From positions 1-25,639 of the IMG/VR virus record IMGVR_UViG_3300031746_000155: a DNA stretch of 25,639 nucleotides; one strand, 5' to 3'. The position numbers and the translations under genes are program-made. This DNA comes from a virus. Below are positions 13,418 through 21,852 of this stretch, piece by piece (positions within the stretch are counted from its first letter, which is position 1; each line of letters opens with the position of its first letter). Under the pieces are notes generated by a model, which saw nothing but the letters and a program-made list of their open reading frames with translations, was not told where the DNA came from and searched no databases.

Positions 13418-13922
13418 TATCGGCATCCAGGGTGGGGGAGACGCCTTCCGCAAATTCCTAGACGCCTTTACCAACGCGAAGATAGTGCGAGTGCAGAAAC
13501 TTATTCTATCAACCGCGCTCGATATACAGCGGGGCGCTAAGCAGAAACTCAGGGAAAACCGCTCCATCGATCTCGGTGCCCTGCGCAACAGCATCATCGT
13601 AGAAAGAACGCCGGACGGATTCATGGCGGAAGTCGGGTCGGTTGAAGCGATGGCCAAATACGCGCTCGCTGTCGAGTACGGAACCGGGCCGCGGACCAAG
13701 TTCCCCCCGCTTGAGGCCCTTGAAGGCTGGGCCATCCGACATGGCTTTAAAAGCGCCTGGCTTGTGGCCAAGAAAATCAAGGAGCGGGGGACGCCGGCGC
13801 AGCCGTTCCTGGGGCCGACGGCGGACGCCATCCTTCCATTCTTCGAGCAGGATCTGGCTGAGGTCCTAGAAAAATCAGAGCCCGGCCTGGATGACGGCGG
13901 CAGCACAAAGGCACTGATATGA
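13407..13922 (+). CDS. HK97 gp10-like neck/tail completion protein
   Basis: The 171-residue product has the family's typical core: helix KLILSTALDIQRGAKQKL, then IDLGALRNSIIVE, the GFMAEVGS strand, and the strongly conserved YALAVEYGTGP element, with a late GTPAQPFLGPT motif before a closing helix. These are the defining marks of HK97 gp10-type proteins, which act at the head-tail joint or tail completion. The start is a GTG inside the end of the previous gene (11-base overlap). The C-terminal extension after PFLGPT is acidic and probably disordered. Confidence 0.85.
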   Translation: MKTDIGIQGGGDAFRKFLDAFTNAKIVRVQKLILSTALDIQRGAKQKLRENRSIDLGALRNSIIVERTPDGFMAEVGSVEAMAKYALAVEYGTGPRTKFPPLEALEGWAIRHGFKSAWLVAKKIKERGTPAQPFLGPTADAILPFFEQDLAEVLEKSEPGLDDGGSTKALI

Positions 13923-14326
13923 AGTTTCCTTTGAACGCACTTGAAGTGGCCGTCATCTCGGTTCTGGAATCCGCCTACCCGACTTGGCGCATATTTAACG
14001 ATACGCCGGAGCAACCGAAATATCCCTACGTCATCGTCGGCGAGGTGAGCACAACGGACTGGAGAACGAAAAGCGAGCCGGGAGTGGCCCTTGTGATTAC
14101 CCTCCATTTTTGGAGCCAGTATCCGGGAAAGAAAGAGACTGGCGAGATGATGGGGAATGCACTGACAGTGCTCCTCCGCGATCACCCGCCCGCGCTCCCG
14201 AACCTCAGCCCGACCTTCCACGTGGTCGACCTGGCCCTGGACTCGGCCGAGATCATCATTGACGTTGACGGCTACACGCGGCATGGGCTGCTTCGGCTGC
14301 GATATCTCATTGAGGAGGTAGGTTAA
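13919..14326 (+). CDS. Tail terminator (DUF3168-like)
   Basis: This 135-residue protein overlaps the previous gene by ATGA. NDTPEQPKYPYVIVGEVSTTDW, a strand with LVITLHFWSQYPG and a terminal RLRYLIEE strand follow the DUF3168/tail terminator pattern: short helix, PYV-x-x-G strand, W-x-x-x-strand, then a hexamer-forming sheet. Such proteins cap the tail tube when the tape measure length is reached and provide the surface that joins the head. Order after the gp10-like gene and before tail-tube genes supports the call. Confidence 0.75.
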   Translation: MKFPLNALEVAVISVLESAYPTWRIFNDTPEQPKYPYVIVGEVSTTDWRTKSEPGVALVITLHFWSQYPGKKETGEMMGNALTVLLRDHPPALPNLSPTFHVVDLALDSAEIIIDVDGYTRHGLLRLRYLIEEVG

Positions 14327-14907
14327 TGTCCAAAAAGAAACGGAGAGTCCTCATGGACGGGACCGCTATAGCCCCCGCCGGCCCGGGCGCGGAGGACCGC
14401 ACGGTTGAGGAAATGGCCGCCAGCCTTGGCCTTGAGGATGAGCCCAGGGAATCCAAGGCGGACTTTGACTTTGAAAAAGAAGTGGCCGCCGAGGTCAAGG
14501 CCCTTGAACAAAGCAGCCGGCCCGGCTTCACGCCGCCCTTTGATATGGCCGATTATCTCCGCCATAAACTTATTGGCGAGATAGATACAAATATACTTAC
14601 GAAAGACTTCCAATGCCTCCCTCGGTCAGCACCAATTTGGGTGCTTTGTCCGGATCAAAAATTCAGTTTCGATTATCGAGGTCCGGACCGGGATTATAGG
14701 TATGAGGTCAGCCTTGGGGCCGACGACGAGAAGCAACTCCGGGCCCTGGTCGATCGGTTTCTTGGCGCGGTCAATTCTCCCTTCATATTCGGCGGGCTCA
14801 AGATTTATCTTCACGCGGCCCAGGGGCATGGGAAGGCTCCGGAGTATCTGCCTTCGGGCCAGGTCAGTCTCAAAGTAGAGCTAATTTTTAGGGCCAGCGC
14901 GCCCTAA
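14326..14907 (+). CDS. Unknown tail-module protein
   Basis: The 193-residue product has two parts. Residues 1-70 are charged and low complexity (KKKRRVLMDG, then Ala/Glu-rich), probably flexible. Residues about 75-190 look folded and beta-rich, with APIWVLCPDQKFSFDYRG, YRYEVSLGADDEKQLRALVDRFLG and SGQVSLKVELIFRAS. Start ATG follows GAGGAGG closely and overlaps the tail terminator stop by one base. I do not recognise the family. Its place between tail terminator and tube protein suggests a tail or neck component, or a tail assembly cofactor. Confidence 0.65.
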   Translation: MSKKKRRVLMDGTAIAPAGPGAEDRTVEEMAASLGLEDEPRESKADFDFEKEVAAEVKALEQSSRPGFTPPFDMADYLRHKLIGEIDTNILTKDFQCLPRSAPIWVLCPDQKFSFDYRGPDRDYRYEVSLGADDEKQLRALVDRFLGAVNSPFIFGGLKIYLHAAQGHGKAPEYLPSGQVSLKVELIFRASAP

Positions 14908-14921
14908 TAGGAGGTACAAAC

Positions 14922-15338
14922 ATGGCAGGCAAAGTAAGAGGCATTGACTGTTACGTCAATGTCAACACGGGCACGCACGCTTCCCCCGTTTGGACGAAGG
15001 TGGGCGGTCAAAAAGACGCCACCATGAACTTCAACCGGGGCAAGATGGACGTGACGGACAAGGACTCGGGCGGCTGGGAGCAATCGCTTCCGGGCAACCG
15101 CACGATGGACATCGACTTCGATATGTTTTTGATCGAAGAAGATGCGGGCTACCAGGCCCTGCTCAACGGTGGGTTTTTTGGAAGCGGGCTGGATGGGGTG
15201 GAGTGCCAGGTTAAGACGCCGACCTACACCTACACCGGTTACTTCCAGCTCTCCAAGGCTCCGCACAAGGCCACGGAAAAAGACGCTGCAACGGTCGCCT
15301 TCACCCTGGTCTCGAACGGCGCCATCACCCGGACCTGA
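14922..15338 (+). CDS. Major tail tube protein (TP901-1 type)
   Basis: A 138-residue beta-sandwich-type protein. KVRGIDCYVNVNTG at the start, GGQKDATMNFNRGKMDVTDKDS in the middle and a closing FTLVSNGAI strand match siphovirus major tail proteins of the TP901-1 type, which stack as hexameric rings to make the tail tube. The TDKDSGGW segment is the usual loop in this family. A consensus AGGAGGT (14909-14915) ahead of the ATG fits a very abundant protein. A strong ribosome site also precedes the following gene, so these two may be produced at comparable levels. Confidence 0.82.
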   Translation: MAGKVRGIDCYVNVNTGTHASPVWTKVGGQKDATMNFNRGKMDVTDKDSGGWEQSLPGNRTMDIDFDMFLIEEDAGYQALLNGGFFGSGLDGVECQVKTPTYTYTGYFQLSKAPHKATEKDAATVAFTLVSNGAITRT

Positions 15339-15364
15339 CGAAAATTCAATGAGGAGGTATTAAC

Positions 15365-15700
15365 ATGCCAGCAACAGAACTCACTCCCCAAGTCATGGTC
15401 GCGGCCGGCCTTGAGGCCGTGCTCGCGGCCGCGAATGCCGACGGCAGCTATTTCCAGAATAGCGGCCGCGACTTCATCTGGGTCAAAAACGGCTCCACGG
15501 TCCCCAGGAACGTCATCATCGATTCGCCGACGCTCTGCAGCCAGGCCGCGGCGCACGACGTCACCGTGGCCGTGGCCAGCGCCGAAGAGCGACTCATCGG
15601 CCCGTTCCCAATCGATCGCTTCAATGATGCGAACGGCCGGGTCAATATTACCTTTTCCAGCGAGTCGGGGCTGACGATCGCGATCATCAGGATGCCCTAG
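15365..15700 (+). CDS. Small beta-rich virion protein, unknown family
   Basis: This 111-residue protein has a regular strand pattern: GRDFIWVKNGST, PRNVIIDSPTLC, HDVTVAVASAEERLIGPFP, and RVNITFSSESGLTIAIIRMP. This suggests a small beta-sandwich like a decoration, ring or tail-tube accessory protein. A very strong ribosome site (GAGGAGGT, 15351-15358, spacer 6) precedes the ATG, as in the decoration and tail-tube genes, implying high copy number. It lies between tail tube and chaperone. I recognise the pattern from phage genomes but know of no assigned role. Confidence 0.65.
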   Translation: MPATELTPQVMVAAGLEAVLAAANADGSYFQNSGRDFIWVKNGSTVPRNVIIDSPTLCSQAAAHDVTVAVASAEERLIGPFPIDRFNDANGRVNITFSSESGLTIAIIRMP

Positions 15701-16086
15701 TGCCGGGCTCTGATTTTTGGCTTGAACTCGACCGCCGCCGGCCGCTCAAATTCGGCTTCAAGGCCTTAAGGCTCGTCCGGGATCGGCTCGGAGACAAAGA
15801 ACTCACCGATCTCCAGAACATGAGCCCCGTGGAAATGCCGGTGATTGTCTGGGCGGGCCTCAGCGCCGACGATTCGACGCTCACCGTGGAGCAGGTCGAA
15901 GAACTGCTCGATAAGGCCATTCCCGAGCACTACACCGTCACCGGAATCATCAAGGTTTTGGGTGACGCGATCCTGGCCCACCTGGTCGGCAAGGCAACAT
16001 TGGATGGGGGCCAAAAAAAAGGCGGGGGCGGCAACAGAGCCTTGGAGAATATCTTGACCAAGCCCGAACCGCCGCCCTTCGCTTAG
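15700..16086 (+). CDS. Tail assembly chaperone G (zero-frame product)
   Basis: GTG start overlaps the previous TAG by one base. The 128-residue product has the size and place of the G-type chaperone that keeps the tape measure soluble until tube protein polymerises around it. The helical body ends near residue 97 (IKVLGDAILAHLVGKA). A lysine-glycine stretch at the A8 run (16013-16020) then leads to an unrelated short tail that ends at 16086. Frameshifting at the A8 run instead fuses the body to a downstream T domain. Confidence 0.75.
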   Translation: MPGSDFWLELDRRRPLKFGFKALRLVRDRLGDKELTDLQNMSPVEMPVIVWAGLSADDSTLTVEQVEELLDKAIPEHYTVTGIIKVLGDAILAHLVGKATLDGGQKKGGGGNRALENILTKPEPPPFA

Positions 16087-16367
16087 GATTTTCGCACGCT
16101 GAATTTGAAGACCTGACCCCGGTTGAGTTCGCGGAGCGCGGTAAGGCGCTGCGAGATGAGCAAGCCGAGCGGGACAAGGAAGAGTGGAGGCGCGCCTCCT
16201 GGCTTGCCTCCATCCTTGTCTCCGCCTCGACCGGCCAGGAGATATCCCCGCAGGAGCTGCTGTCGAGCGTCTGGCCGAAGCGGCGCAAGGGGAAGAAGCG
16301 CGTGATAACTAACGAGGATAAGCCGAAGGAACTGGCGGAGCTCAAAAAGAGGCTGAATATTCAATGA
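15700..16367 (+). CDS. Tail assembly chaperone GT (programmed -1 frameshift product)
   Basis: A -1 slip at A AAA AAA (16014-16020) continues from AGG at 16020 to TGA 16365-16367, giving about 222 residues: 107 of G plus 115 new. The extension reads LGFSHAEFEDLTPVEFAERGKALRDEQ, then WRRASWLASILVSAS and ISPQELLSSVWP, with a basic Lys/Arg-rich end. This is the usual T-domain pattern of siphovirus GT chaperones. No plausible independent start exists for the T frame, and the stretch 16087-16363 would otherwise be an unexplained gap before the tape measure. The G:GT ratio is known to matter for tail assembly in lambda. Confidence 0.8.
16014..16077 (+). promoter_or_regulatory. -1 ribosomal frameshift site with downstream stem
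   Basis: The zero frame reads CAA AAA AAA GGC, so the heptamer A AAA AAA is in the right phase (X XXY YYZ) for tandem -1 slippage. After a five-base spacer GGCGG, GGGCGGC (16026-16032) can pair with GCCGCCC (16071-16077), a seven-base stem that could stimulate pausing. Slippery sequence, spacing, stem and the open T frame agree with programmed frameshifting. Confidence 0.75.
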
Positions 16368-18754
16368 CCGTAAAATCGCTGCTTGTGAAGTTCGGGGTTG
16401 ATGTCTCCGAATTTAACTCCGGTATGGACCGGATGCAGGCGAGCCTCGAAAAACACTCTACGCAATTTAAAAGCATAGGGATCGGGATGATGGCGGTGGG
16501 CGGGATCATGACCGCCTTTTTCGCGAAGTCAATAGATGAGGCGGCAAAATCCGAGGCTGTCCAGGCTAAGCTCGAACAAGCGCTAAAAAGAACGGGGGAC
16601 ACATCGGGAGAAGGGGCGCGGAAGCTTGAGGGCTATGCGAAGCAGCTCTCGCTTACCACCGCGTACAGCGATGAAGAAATCATGTCGGCTCAGGCGCTGC
16701 TGGCCACCTATGGCCTCACGGCCTCCAAGATTGCAGAATTAACCCCCCGAGTACTTGACCTGGCTTCAGCCCATTCAAATGAGACGGGCGAGGTCGTGGG
16801 CCTGGACGGTGCGGCCAGGTCCTTGGGCATGGCCGTCAGCGGGAACACGACCACCCTCCAGCGGCATGGCGTTATTCTGGCTGCGGATACGAAAGCGACG
16901 GGCGATCTTGCCCTTGTCTGCCGGGACCTGGATAAGAGCGTCGGGGGGACGGCGGCCACCTTCGGCCAGACCTTCGCCGGCCAGTTGAAAATCGCAAGAA
17001 ACCAGGTCGGCGAAGTAGTGGAGGGCATCGGCGCTAAGCTCTTGCCGCTGCTGCTACCGCTTCTTCAGAAGGTCGTAAATGTCGCCCAAGGCATCGGCAC
17101 ATGGATTGATGCACACCAGGGCCTCCTGAAGGTCCTGGTGCCCGTGCTGGCCGGCCTCGGCGCGCTACTTACCGTGAGCGGCGGGATCTTGATGATCCTG
17201 CCCAAGATAGTCAACGGCGCTGTCGGCGTGGGGAAGGCATTCCTTTTCCTGGCCGCGAACCCGATCGTGCTTGTCGTGGCTGCCCTTGCGGCTCTTGGTC
17301 TCGCCCTGAATTCGGTGATCAACAGCATGAAGGCGGCCCAAGATGCCACCATGAACGCTATGGTGGCGGACAAGAGCTTGGCTCAAGCCATCGAATTTCG
17401 AGACGGCATCCTGAAGAAGAACATCGTTACCCAGAAGGAGCTGACGGCTTTTTGCAAGGAATACGGAGTCACAACCAAGGGCCTTATAGATCAAGCAAAG
17501 ATAGCTAATGAGCTCCATATGAAGGGTGATGGAATTCTCGCTCGCTTGGGCAAGGCTTATGCTGAATATGAAAAGCAGCTCAAGAAAACAAAAGAGGAAA
17601 CCGGCGGTCTCTCGGCCAAGCAGGAAGAGCTTCAGGACAAACTCTCCAAGGGCCGGAAAGAGATGCTCGATGATCTCGTGAAGCTCACGACGGGCGAAGT
17701 TGAGATGACGAAGAGGGCCGCCAACGAGGAATATCAAATCCGCAAAAAAGCCCTGGATGAAACCAGGGCGGCAAATAAAAAATACAACGACGACGTCGTC
17801 CTGCTCAATCAAATCCGCGTCCTAAAAATCAGCCAGGCGGAAACAAAAGCGCGACTGGCCGAGATAAAGCGCATGGAGGATGAAAAGAAGGCCGCGAAGC
17901 TCCAGGCCGACACTTTGATTGCAATCGCGCTCGCTAAAAATGCTGAGCTATTTTCAGCTGAAGCGGGCCTAGAAGCGCAAAAAGCACGCATGCGCGGCGA
18001 TGAACTTAAAGCGCTGAAAATAGAATTGGCCGCGGAGCTGCACGCTAAAACGGCTGCGATCCTTGCGGATGGAGCTATGTCAGATGGCGCAAAAAAAGAA
18101 GAGATCGCACGTTTGCAACAATTTTATGCAGACAAGTTACAGCTGACCATAGATGAGGCGAGCGCGGAATACGGCATCATGCTCTCTCTTCAATCAGGCA
18201 TAACGGACGTTTACAACGCTCTCTTTACCAATATCATGGGCGCCTTCCAGGTCTGGGGCGAAGGATCGAAGTCGCTGCTCGGGGCTGTCGGAGATGCCTT
18301 CAAGGAAACCGGGAAGATCGCCATGAACGCCTTTCAGCAGGCGGTTTCGGCTGCGCTGGGCGCGGCGGCCAGGGAGATAATCGCTTCCCAGGCGACCGCC
18401 ATCGCCAAAGTTATTGCCTCCGTCATGGCCTTGCCTTTCCCGTTGAATCTGGCTTTGGTGGGCGGTGCTATCGCCGCCGTCTCTGCGCTCTTCCACGCCA
18501 TTCATTTCGCCGAAGGTGGGGTGGTAACAAAGCCCACTTTGGCCCTCATCGGCGAGGCCGGCCCGGAGGCCGTGGTGCCCCTGCGCGGGGCTGGCCGGAC
18601 CGGGGGGCTTGCCTTTGCCGGCGCCGGCATGGGCGGACAATTCCGAATCACGAATAATTTCTACGGGGATATCCGGTCCGATAAGGACATCGAGAAAATC
18701 TCAAGGGCCGTGGCCGATCAAATAAAGCGCGCTTCAAAGCACAGGAGGCTCTAA
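16364..18754 (+). CDS. Tail tape measure protein
   Basis: At 796 residues this is the longest tail gene, in the expected place after the chaperones (ATGA overlap with GT). It starts with a coiled N-terminus (VSEFNSGMDRMQASLEKHSTQFK). Hydrophobic membrane-like spans lie at about 254-283 and 291-315. Long charged helical coiled coil fills about 400-590, with another hydrophobic helical part about 640-730. The closing FAEGGVVTKPTLALIGEAGPE motif is typical of tape measure proteins. Length sets tail length; at roughly 0.15 nm per residue the tail would be about 120 nm. It is also thought to help DNA enter the host membrane. No lysozyme or peptidase domain is seen. Confidence 0.93.
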   Translation: MTVKSLLVKFGVDVSEFNSGMDRMQASLEKHSTQFKSIGIGMMAVGGIMTAFFAKSIDEAAKSEAVQAKLEQALKRTGDTSGEGARKLEGYAKQLSLTTAYSDEEIMSAQALLATYGLTASKIAELTPRVLDLASAHSNETGEVVGLDGAARSLGMAVSGNTTTLQRHGVILAADTKATGDLALVCRDLDKSVGGTAATFGQTFAGQLKIARNQVGEVVEGIGAKLLPLLLPLLQKVVNVAQGIGTWIDAHQGLLKVLVPVLAGLGALLTVSGGILMILPKIVNGAVGVGKAFLFLAANPIVLVVAALAALGLALNSVINSMKAAQDATMNAMVADKSLAQAIEFRDGILKKNIVTQKELTAFCKEYGVTTKGLIDQAKIANELHMKGDGILARLGKAYAEYEKQLKKTKEETGGLSAKQEELQDKLSKGRKEMLDDLVKLTTGEVEMTKRAANEEYQIRKKALDETRAANKKYNDDVVLLNQIRVLKISQAETKARLAEIKRMEDEKKAAKLQADTLIAIALAKNAELFSAEAGLEAQKARMRGDELKALKIELAAELHAKTAAILADGAMSDGAKKEEIARLQQFYADKLQLTIDEASAEYGIMLSLQSGITDVYNALFTNIMGAFQVWGEGSKSLLGAVGDAFKETGKIAMNAFQQAVSAALGAAAREIIASQATAIAKVIASVMALPFPLNLALVGGAIAAVSALFHAIHFAEGGVVTKPTLALIGEAGPEAVVPLRGAGRTGGLAFAGAGMGGQFRITNNFYGDIRSDKDIEKISRAVADQIKRASKHRRL

Positions 18755-18755
18755 G

Positions 18756-19541
18756 ATGTCGATCCCGGTTTATTATACGCCCGGCGCGGAGGAGCGGCCG
18801 AAGATCATTGACTCGAATGGGAATGAGTTTTACCTGCCGCAGACATTCAACATCCGCTCTGAGCCCATAAGCCGGAAATCTCAGGTCTTGGATATCGCCT
18901 TTGCCCACGGGGCGAAGGACGTCGCCGACGGAAAACTGGGAACCCGGACGATAGAGATATCCGGGAAAATATGGGCCGAGACGGACGGAGAATTTCTTGC
19001 CGCCTGGGACCAGCTCGCCGCCCAAATATTAAAAGAGAATATCATCCTCCAGGACAAGGGACGGCAGATCAATTGCTCCAAAATTATTCAGGTTGATTAT
19101 AGCCTTCCTTCACAACTGAATTACAACTATGGGGAGTTCATTTTATATTTTTTATGCCTCGATCCTTTCTGGTACGCCATCGCCGCCAAAACGAAAGCGT
19201 TCACGATCACGGGCTCCCCGACGGTGATCGGCTTTGAACTTCAGGGCAACGTGGATGTGTTTCCTCTGATCACTGTGGCTCACGGCGCATCAAATACCGA
19301 CTTTACAATTGAGAGCATATCGGACGGAAACCGCTCGCTCCGGGTCCAGGACTCAGGGGCGGCCGGGGGGACCAGCGAGATCATTGACTGCGCGGCCGGT
19401 ACGGTGACCCGCGGCGGGGCCAACAAAATCGATAAGATGACTGGTCTTTTCCTGCGCCTTCTCGGCGGCCGGGCAAATAGCATTGAATATACCGGGGCGA
19501 ACTGCACCCTGACTTTCCAATACAAGGAGGCCTGGCTTTAG
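18756..19541 (+). CDS. Distal tail protein (Dit-like)
   Basis: Positioned directly after the tape measure with a good ribosome site (AGGAGG, spacer 8), this 261-residue beta-rich protein fits the siphovirus Dit hub. It has an N-terminal ring-forming part containing ISRKSQVLDIAFAHGAKDVADGKLGTRTIEISGKI, then ILQDKGRQI, then GEFILYFLCLDPFWYA. The C-terminal part (ITGSPTVIGFELQGNVDVFP onward) resembles a galectin-like second domain. Dit forms the ring at the tip of the tube to which the baseplate hub and fibres attach. Confidence 0.8.
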   Translation: MSIPVYYTPGAEERPKIIDSNGNEFYLPQTFNIRSEPISRKSQVLDIAFAHGAKDVADGKLGTRTIEISGKIWAETDGEFLAAWDQLAAQILKENIILQDKGRQINCSKIIQVDYSLPSQLNYNYGEFILYFLCLDPFWYAIAAKTKAFTITGSPTVIGFELQGNVDVFPLITVAHGASNTDFTIESISDGNRSLRVQDSGAAGGTSEIIDCAAGTVTRGGANKIDKMTGLFLRLLGGRANSIEYTGANCTLTFQYKEAWL

Positions 19542-19543
19542 AG

Positions 19544-20734
19544 ATGGGAACGAGGCTCGGAGAATTCAGGTTTCGCGAAGGCCGCCTAGTCGGCTTCAAG
19601 CTCGGCCTCGTTATCTACCCGCCCTCTGTCGGTTTGGAGCGCGGCTTTAAAATGGTTTTCCGTAATATCGCCGGAGTCAAGATCGGGGAGCTCGGCTCGG
19701 ACTCCAACGTCGCCAAGGTGAGCGAGTTGAACTTCGAGCTCGCCGACTTCGGCTGCGGAGGTTTTTCTTTTGTGCTCGATGACCTCCCGGGCTTCAGCAT
19801 CCCCTATAGGACGCAGGTCGATATATTCCCCTATTTTGATTTAGTCGCCTGGTTCACCGGCTTTATCCAGAAAACTCCGGAGAGCGGCGCCGTAAGGCCC
19901 TACACTTTCGAGGGGTTCGGGTTTTATGACCAGCTCTCTTGGGTTTTTGTAACAAAGGACTACAGTGCCGGCCAGGACATATCGGCCGTCGTGAAGGATA
20001 TTATTTCAACGATCGTCGCGCCAAATACTCAGATCGCCTATAACGAAGCGAAGGTGGAAGCAACGGGCTACACGCTTCTAGGGGATATCTCATTCGATCA
20101 CATCACGGCCGATGAGGCTGTTCAGACCCTGGCGGAGGCCGCCCAAAATTTCGAATTTGGCGTGGATAGCGGGCGGGAGTTTTATTTCCGGGCCGTCTCC
20201 TCCGCCGTCGTGACGGATCTCTGGCAGGGAAAACATTTTCAGACCCTGGAGGTACAGCAGGATCCCTCCCAAATCCGAAATAAACTTCACGTCAAGGTTG
20301 GCGAGATCCAGGTGGGCGGAACAAATTTTATCGACCCCGTGAGTGACCCTGATTCGATCACGGCCTACGGCCTAAGAGAGGACGTTATCTCGGCCCCGGA
20401 AGTACTCGGCATCGATGACGCTACGCGATGGGCTCAATATCGGCTCAACCAGGTTAAAGACCCGATTATTCAAATAAGAATCATGGCCCTGCTGCTCGAT
20501 CAAACCCTGACGAAACTTGAAGCCAGGGGTATGGCCAGGGTCACGGCCGAGACGGCCGCCGAATATATCCAGGCTCTGAAGCGAGTCAATTATCACATCA
20601 CGCCGGCGGGGATCACCGCTGACTTGGAGCTGGGCCAGATTGCGGTCCCCCTGGAACTCCAGATCGTCTCGCTTCTTCGGGCCATCCAGGAAGAGCAGCG
20701 GCTTGGAGATCAAAGGACAAAACAACTCTTTTGA
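19544..20734 (+). CDS. Baseplate hub/tail-associated protein (Tal N-terminal, gp27-like)
   Basis: The 396-residue protein follows Dit at the canonical place for the tail hub. It is beta-rich at the N-terminus and has the hub-type features SELNFELADFGCGGFSFVLDDL, a FTGFIQKTPESGA strand pair, and FITADEAVQTLAEAAQNFEFGVD-like central elements near residue 190. It ends in a helical segment (LRAIQEEQRLGDQRTKQ). No murein hydrolase domain follows, so it is a short hub rather than a Tal with lysin. It closes the tube before DNA ejection. The start at 19544 is preceded by AAGGAGG with a long spacer. Confidence 0.72.
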   Translation: MGTRLGEFRFREGRLVGFKLGLVIYPPSVGLERGFKMVFRNIAGVKIGELGSDSNVAKVSELNFELADFGCGGFSFVLDDLPGFSIPYRTQVDIFPYFDLVAWFTGFIQKTPESGAVRPYTFEGFGFYDQLSWVFVTKDYSAGQDISAVVKDIISTIVAPNTQIAYNEAKVEATGYTLLGDISFDHITADEAVQTLAEAAQNFEFGVDSGREFYFRAVSSAVVTDLWQGKHFQTLEVQQDPSQIRNKLHVKVGEIQVGGTNFIDPVSDPDSITAYGLREDVISAPEVLGIDDATRWAQYRLNQVKDPIIQIRIMALLLDQTLTKLEARGMARVTAETAAEYIQALKRVNYHITPAGITADLELGQIAVPLELQIVSLLRAIQEEQRLGDQRTKQLF

Positions 20735-20742
20735 GGTAAAGC

Positions 20743-21852
20743 ATGCCGATGCCGACATCAAGATTTATTGGCGGTTATCAGAACTGGAGATTCCACCCCT
20801 TTACTGGGGCCGATATGGCGGTTGACAAAACCGAGGATCACCTCGCTATCCCCACGTCATCCCCCTACCTTCTGCAGCTCCTTGAGGTGCCCCGGAAGAA
20901 CGACCCTTCCTCGGTCGTGATCTATAACTACTCGGACGGGATCACGATGACCGAGGTTGCCCACGCCGTGGCCCCTTCACAGGGGGAGTACGCGGTCGAT
21001 TACCCGTCGCCGGACGGCTCGGGCACGGGACTCGTGAGATTCCATTCAAACGATTCCGGCAAGGATATCCGAGTGACCTATAAGGCCACGGGGTCGGCCG
21101 CGATCACTGAATTTCTTGATACGTTCGTCCCCTGGCCCACGGCCACACCCGGCGAGAATCAGCTTGTCATTTTTAAGAGCAACATCCCCACCTGGGCCTA
21201 CAACCCGGTCCGGTATTTCCATGAGGGCTCGGCGCTCTACCACGCCTCCGGCGAGAGCGAGTCATGCTTCCTCTTCCGGTTCAAGAAAGACGCGAATCAA
21301 TCTAAGGTTCTCTTGGAGCTCAAGGGGGCCAAGGTCCACCAGGGATATTACACGGAGCTAAAAGAGCACCTGCACGCCGTGAACCTATGGTCTGGGGATT
21401 CGGGGGCTCATGCACACGGGGCTGGTGGTCTTTCTGGGTCACAACCGAACCATCAACATTATTATCTTAAAAACCTTACGGGGGGAGGGGAGTGGGATCT
21501 CACTCAGGAAGCCGGGAATGATGGAGTTTCAATCGGTGGGTCCACGGCTGACGGCGGCAATCATGGCCACGGCGTGGCCGGCTCGACCGCCTTGACCGGC
21601 GGGTCGCCCAAGACCTACCCCGACCAGCTCAAGGTTTATATCGACGGGACTGACCGAACCGCCGCGCTGCTTGCTCTCTCTGGATTAGATAAATTTGGGG
21701 ACGGGGCCGACACTCACGCCTTCGTTGTAAGTGGTTCAGGGGAAATGGATATTACCTCTTATGTGAGCGCGACGGGCTACCATGATATCAAAGCGACGGA
21801 GCCCATCTCGGCCAAGGGCGGCCGCGTGCTTCTGTGCCTGGAGGTTTATTGA
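20743..21852 (+). CDS. Tail tip/receptor-binding protein with HxH motifs
   Basis: The 369-residue product has no recognisable enzyme. The N-terminal half has beta-type segments such as RKNDPSSVVIYNYSDG and DYPSPDGSGTGLVRFHSNDSGKDIRVTY. A central Gly/Ser/His region (about 205-285) has four H-x-H motifs: 209-211, 223-225, 237-239 and 274-276. The first three are 14 residues apart. In T4 gp37 and gp12, H-x-H motifs from three chains bind iron and hold the fibre tip. The C-terminus (SGEMDITSYVSATGYHDIKATEPISA) looks like a second beta domain. A GAGGT ribosome site six bases upstream supports the start. A receptor or fibre role is inferred from place and motif. Confidence 0.65.
   Translation: MPMPTSRFIGGYQNWRFHPFTGADMAVDKTEDHLAIPTSSPYLLQLLEVPRKNDPSSVVIYNYSDGITMTEVAHAVAPSQGEYAVDYPSPDGSGTGLVRFHSNDSGKDIRVTYKATGSAAITEFLDTFVPWPTATPGENQLVIFKSNIPTWAYNPVRYFHEGSALYHASGESESCFLFRFKKDANQSKVLLELKGAKVHQGYYTELKEHLHAVNLWSGDSGAHAHGAGGLSGSQPNHQHYYLKNLTGGGEWDLTQEAGNDGVSIGGSTADGGNHGHGVAGSTALTGGSPKTYPDQLKVYIDGTDRTAALLALSGLDKFGDGADTHAFVVSGSGEMDITSYVSATGYHDIKATEPISAKGGRVLLCLEVY

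Noticed and set aside
13055-14284. Long minus-strand open frame (409 codons) opposite neck genes
   Set aside because: It is antisense to three well-supported neck genes, has a composition typical of shadow frames in GC-rich DNA, and shows no family motif.
16087-16367. Independent small gene between chaperone G and tape measure
   Set aside because: The frame has no plausible start or ribosome site but is continuous with G after a -1 slip at the A8 run.
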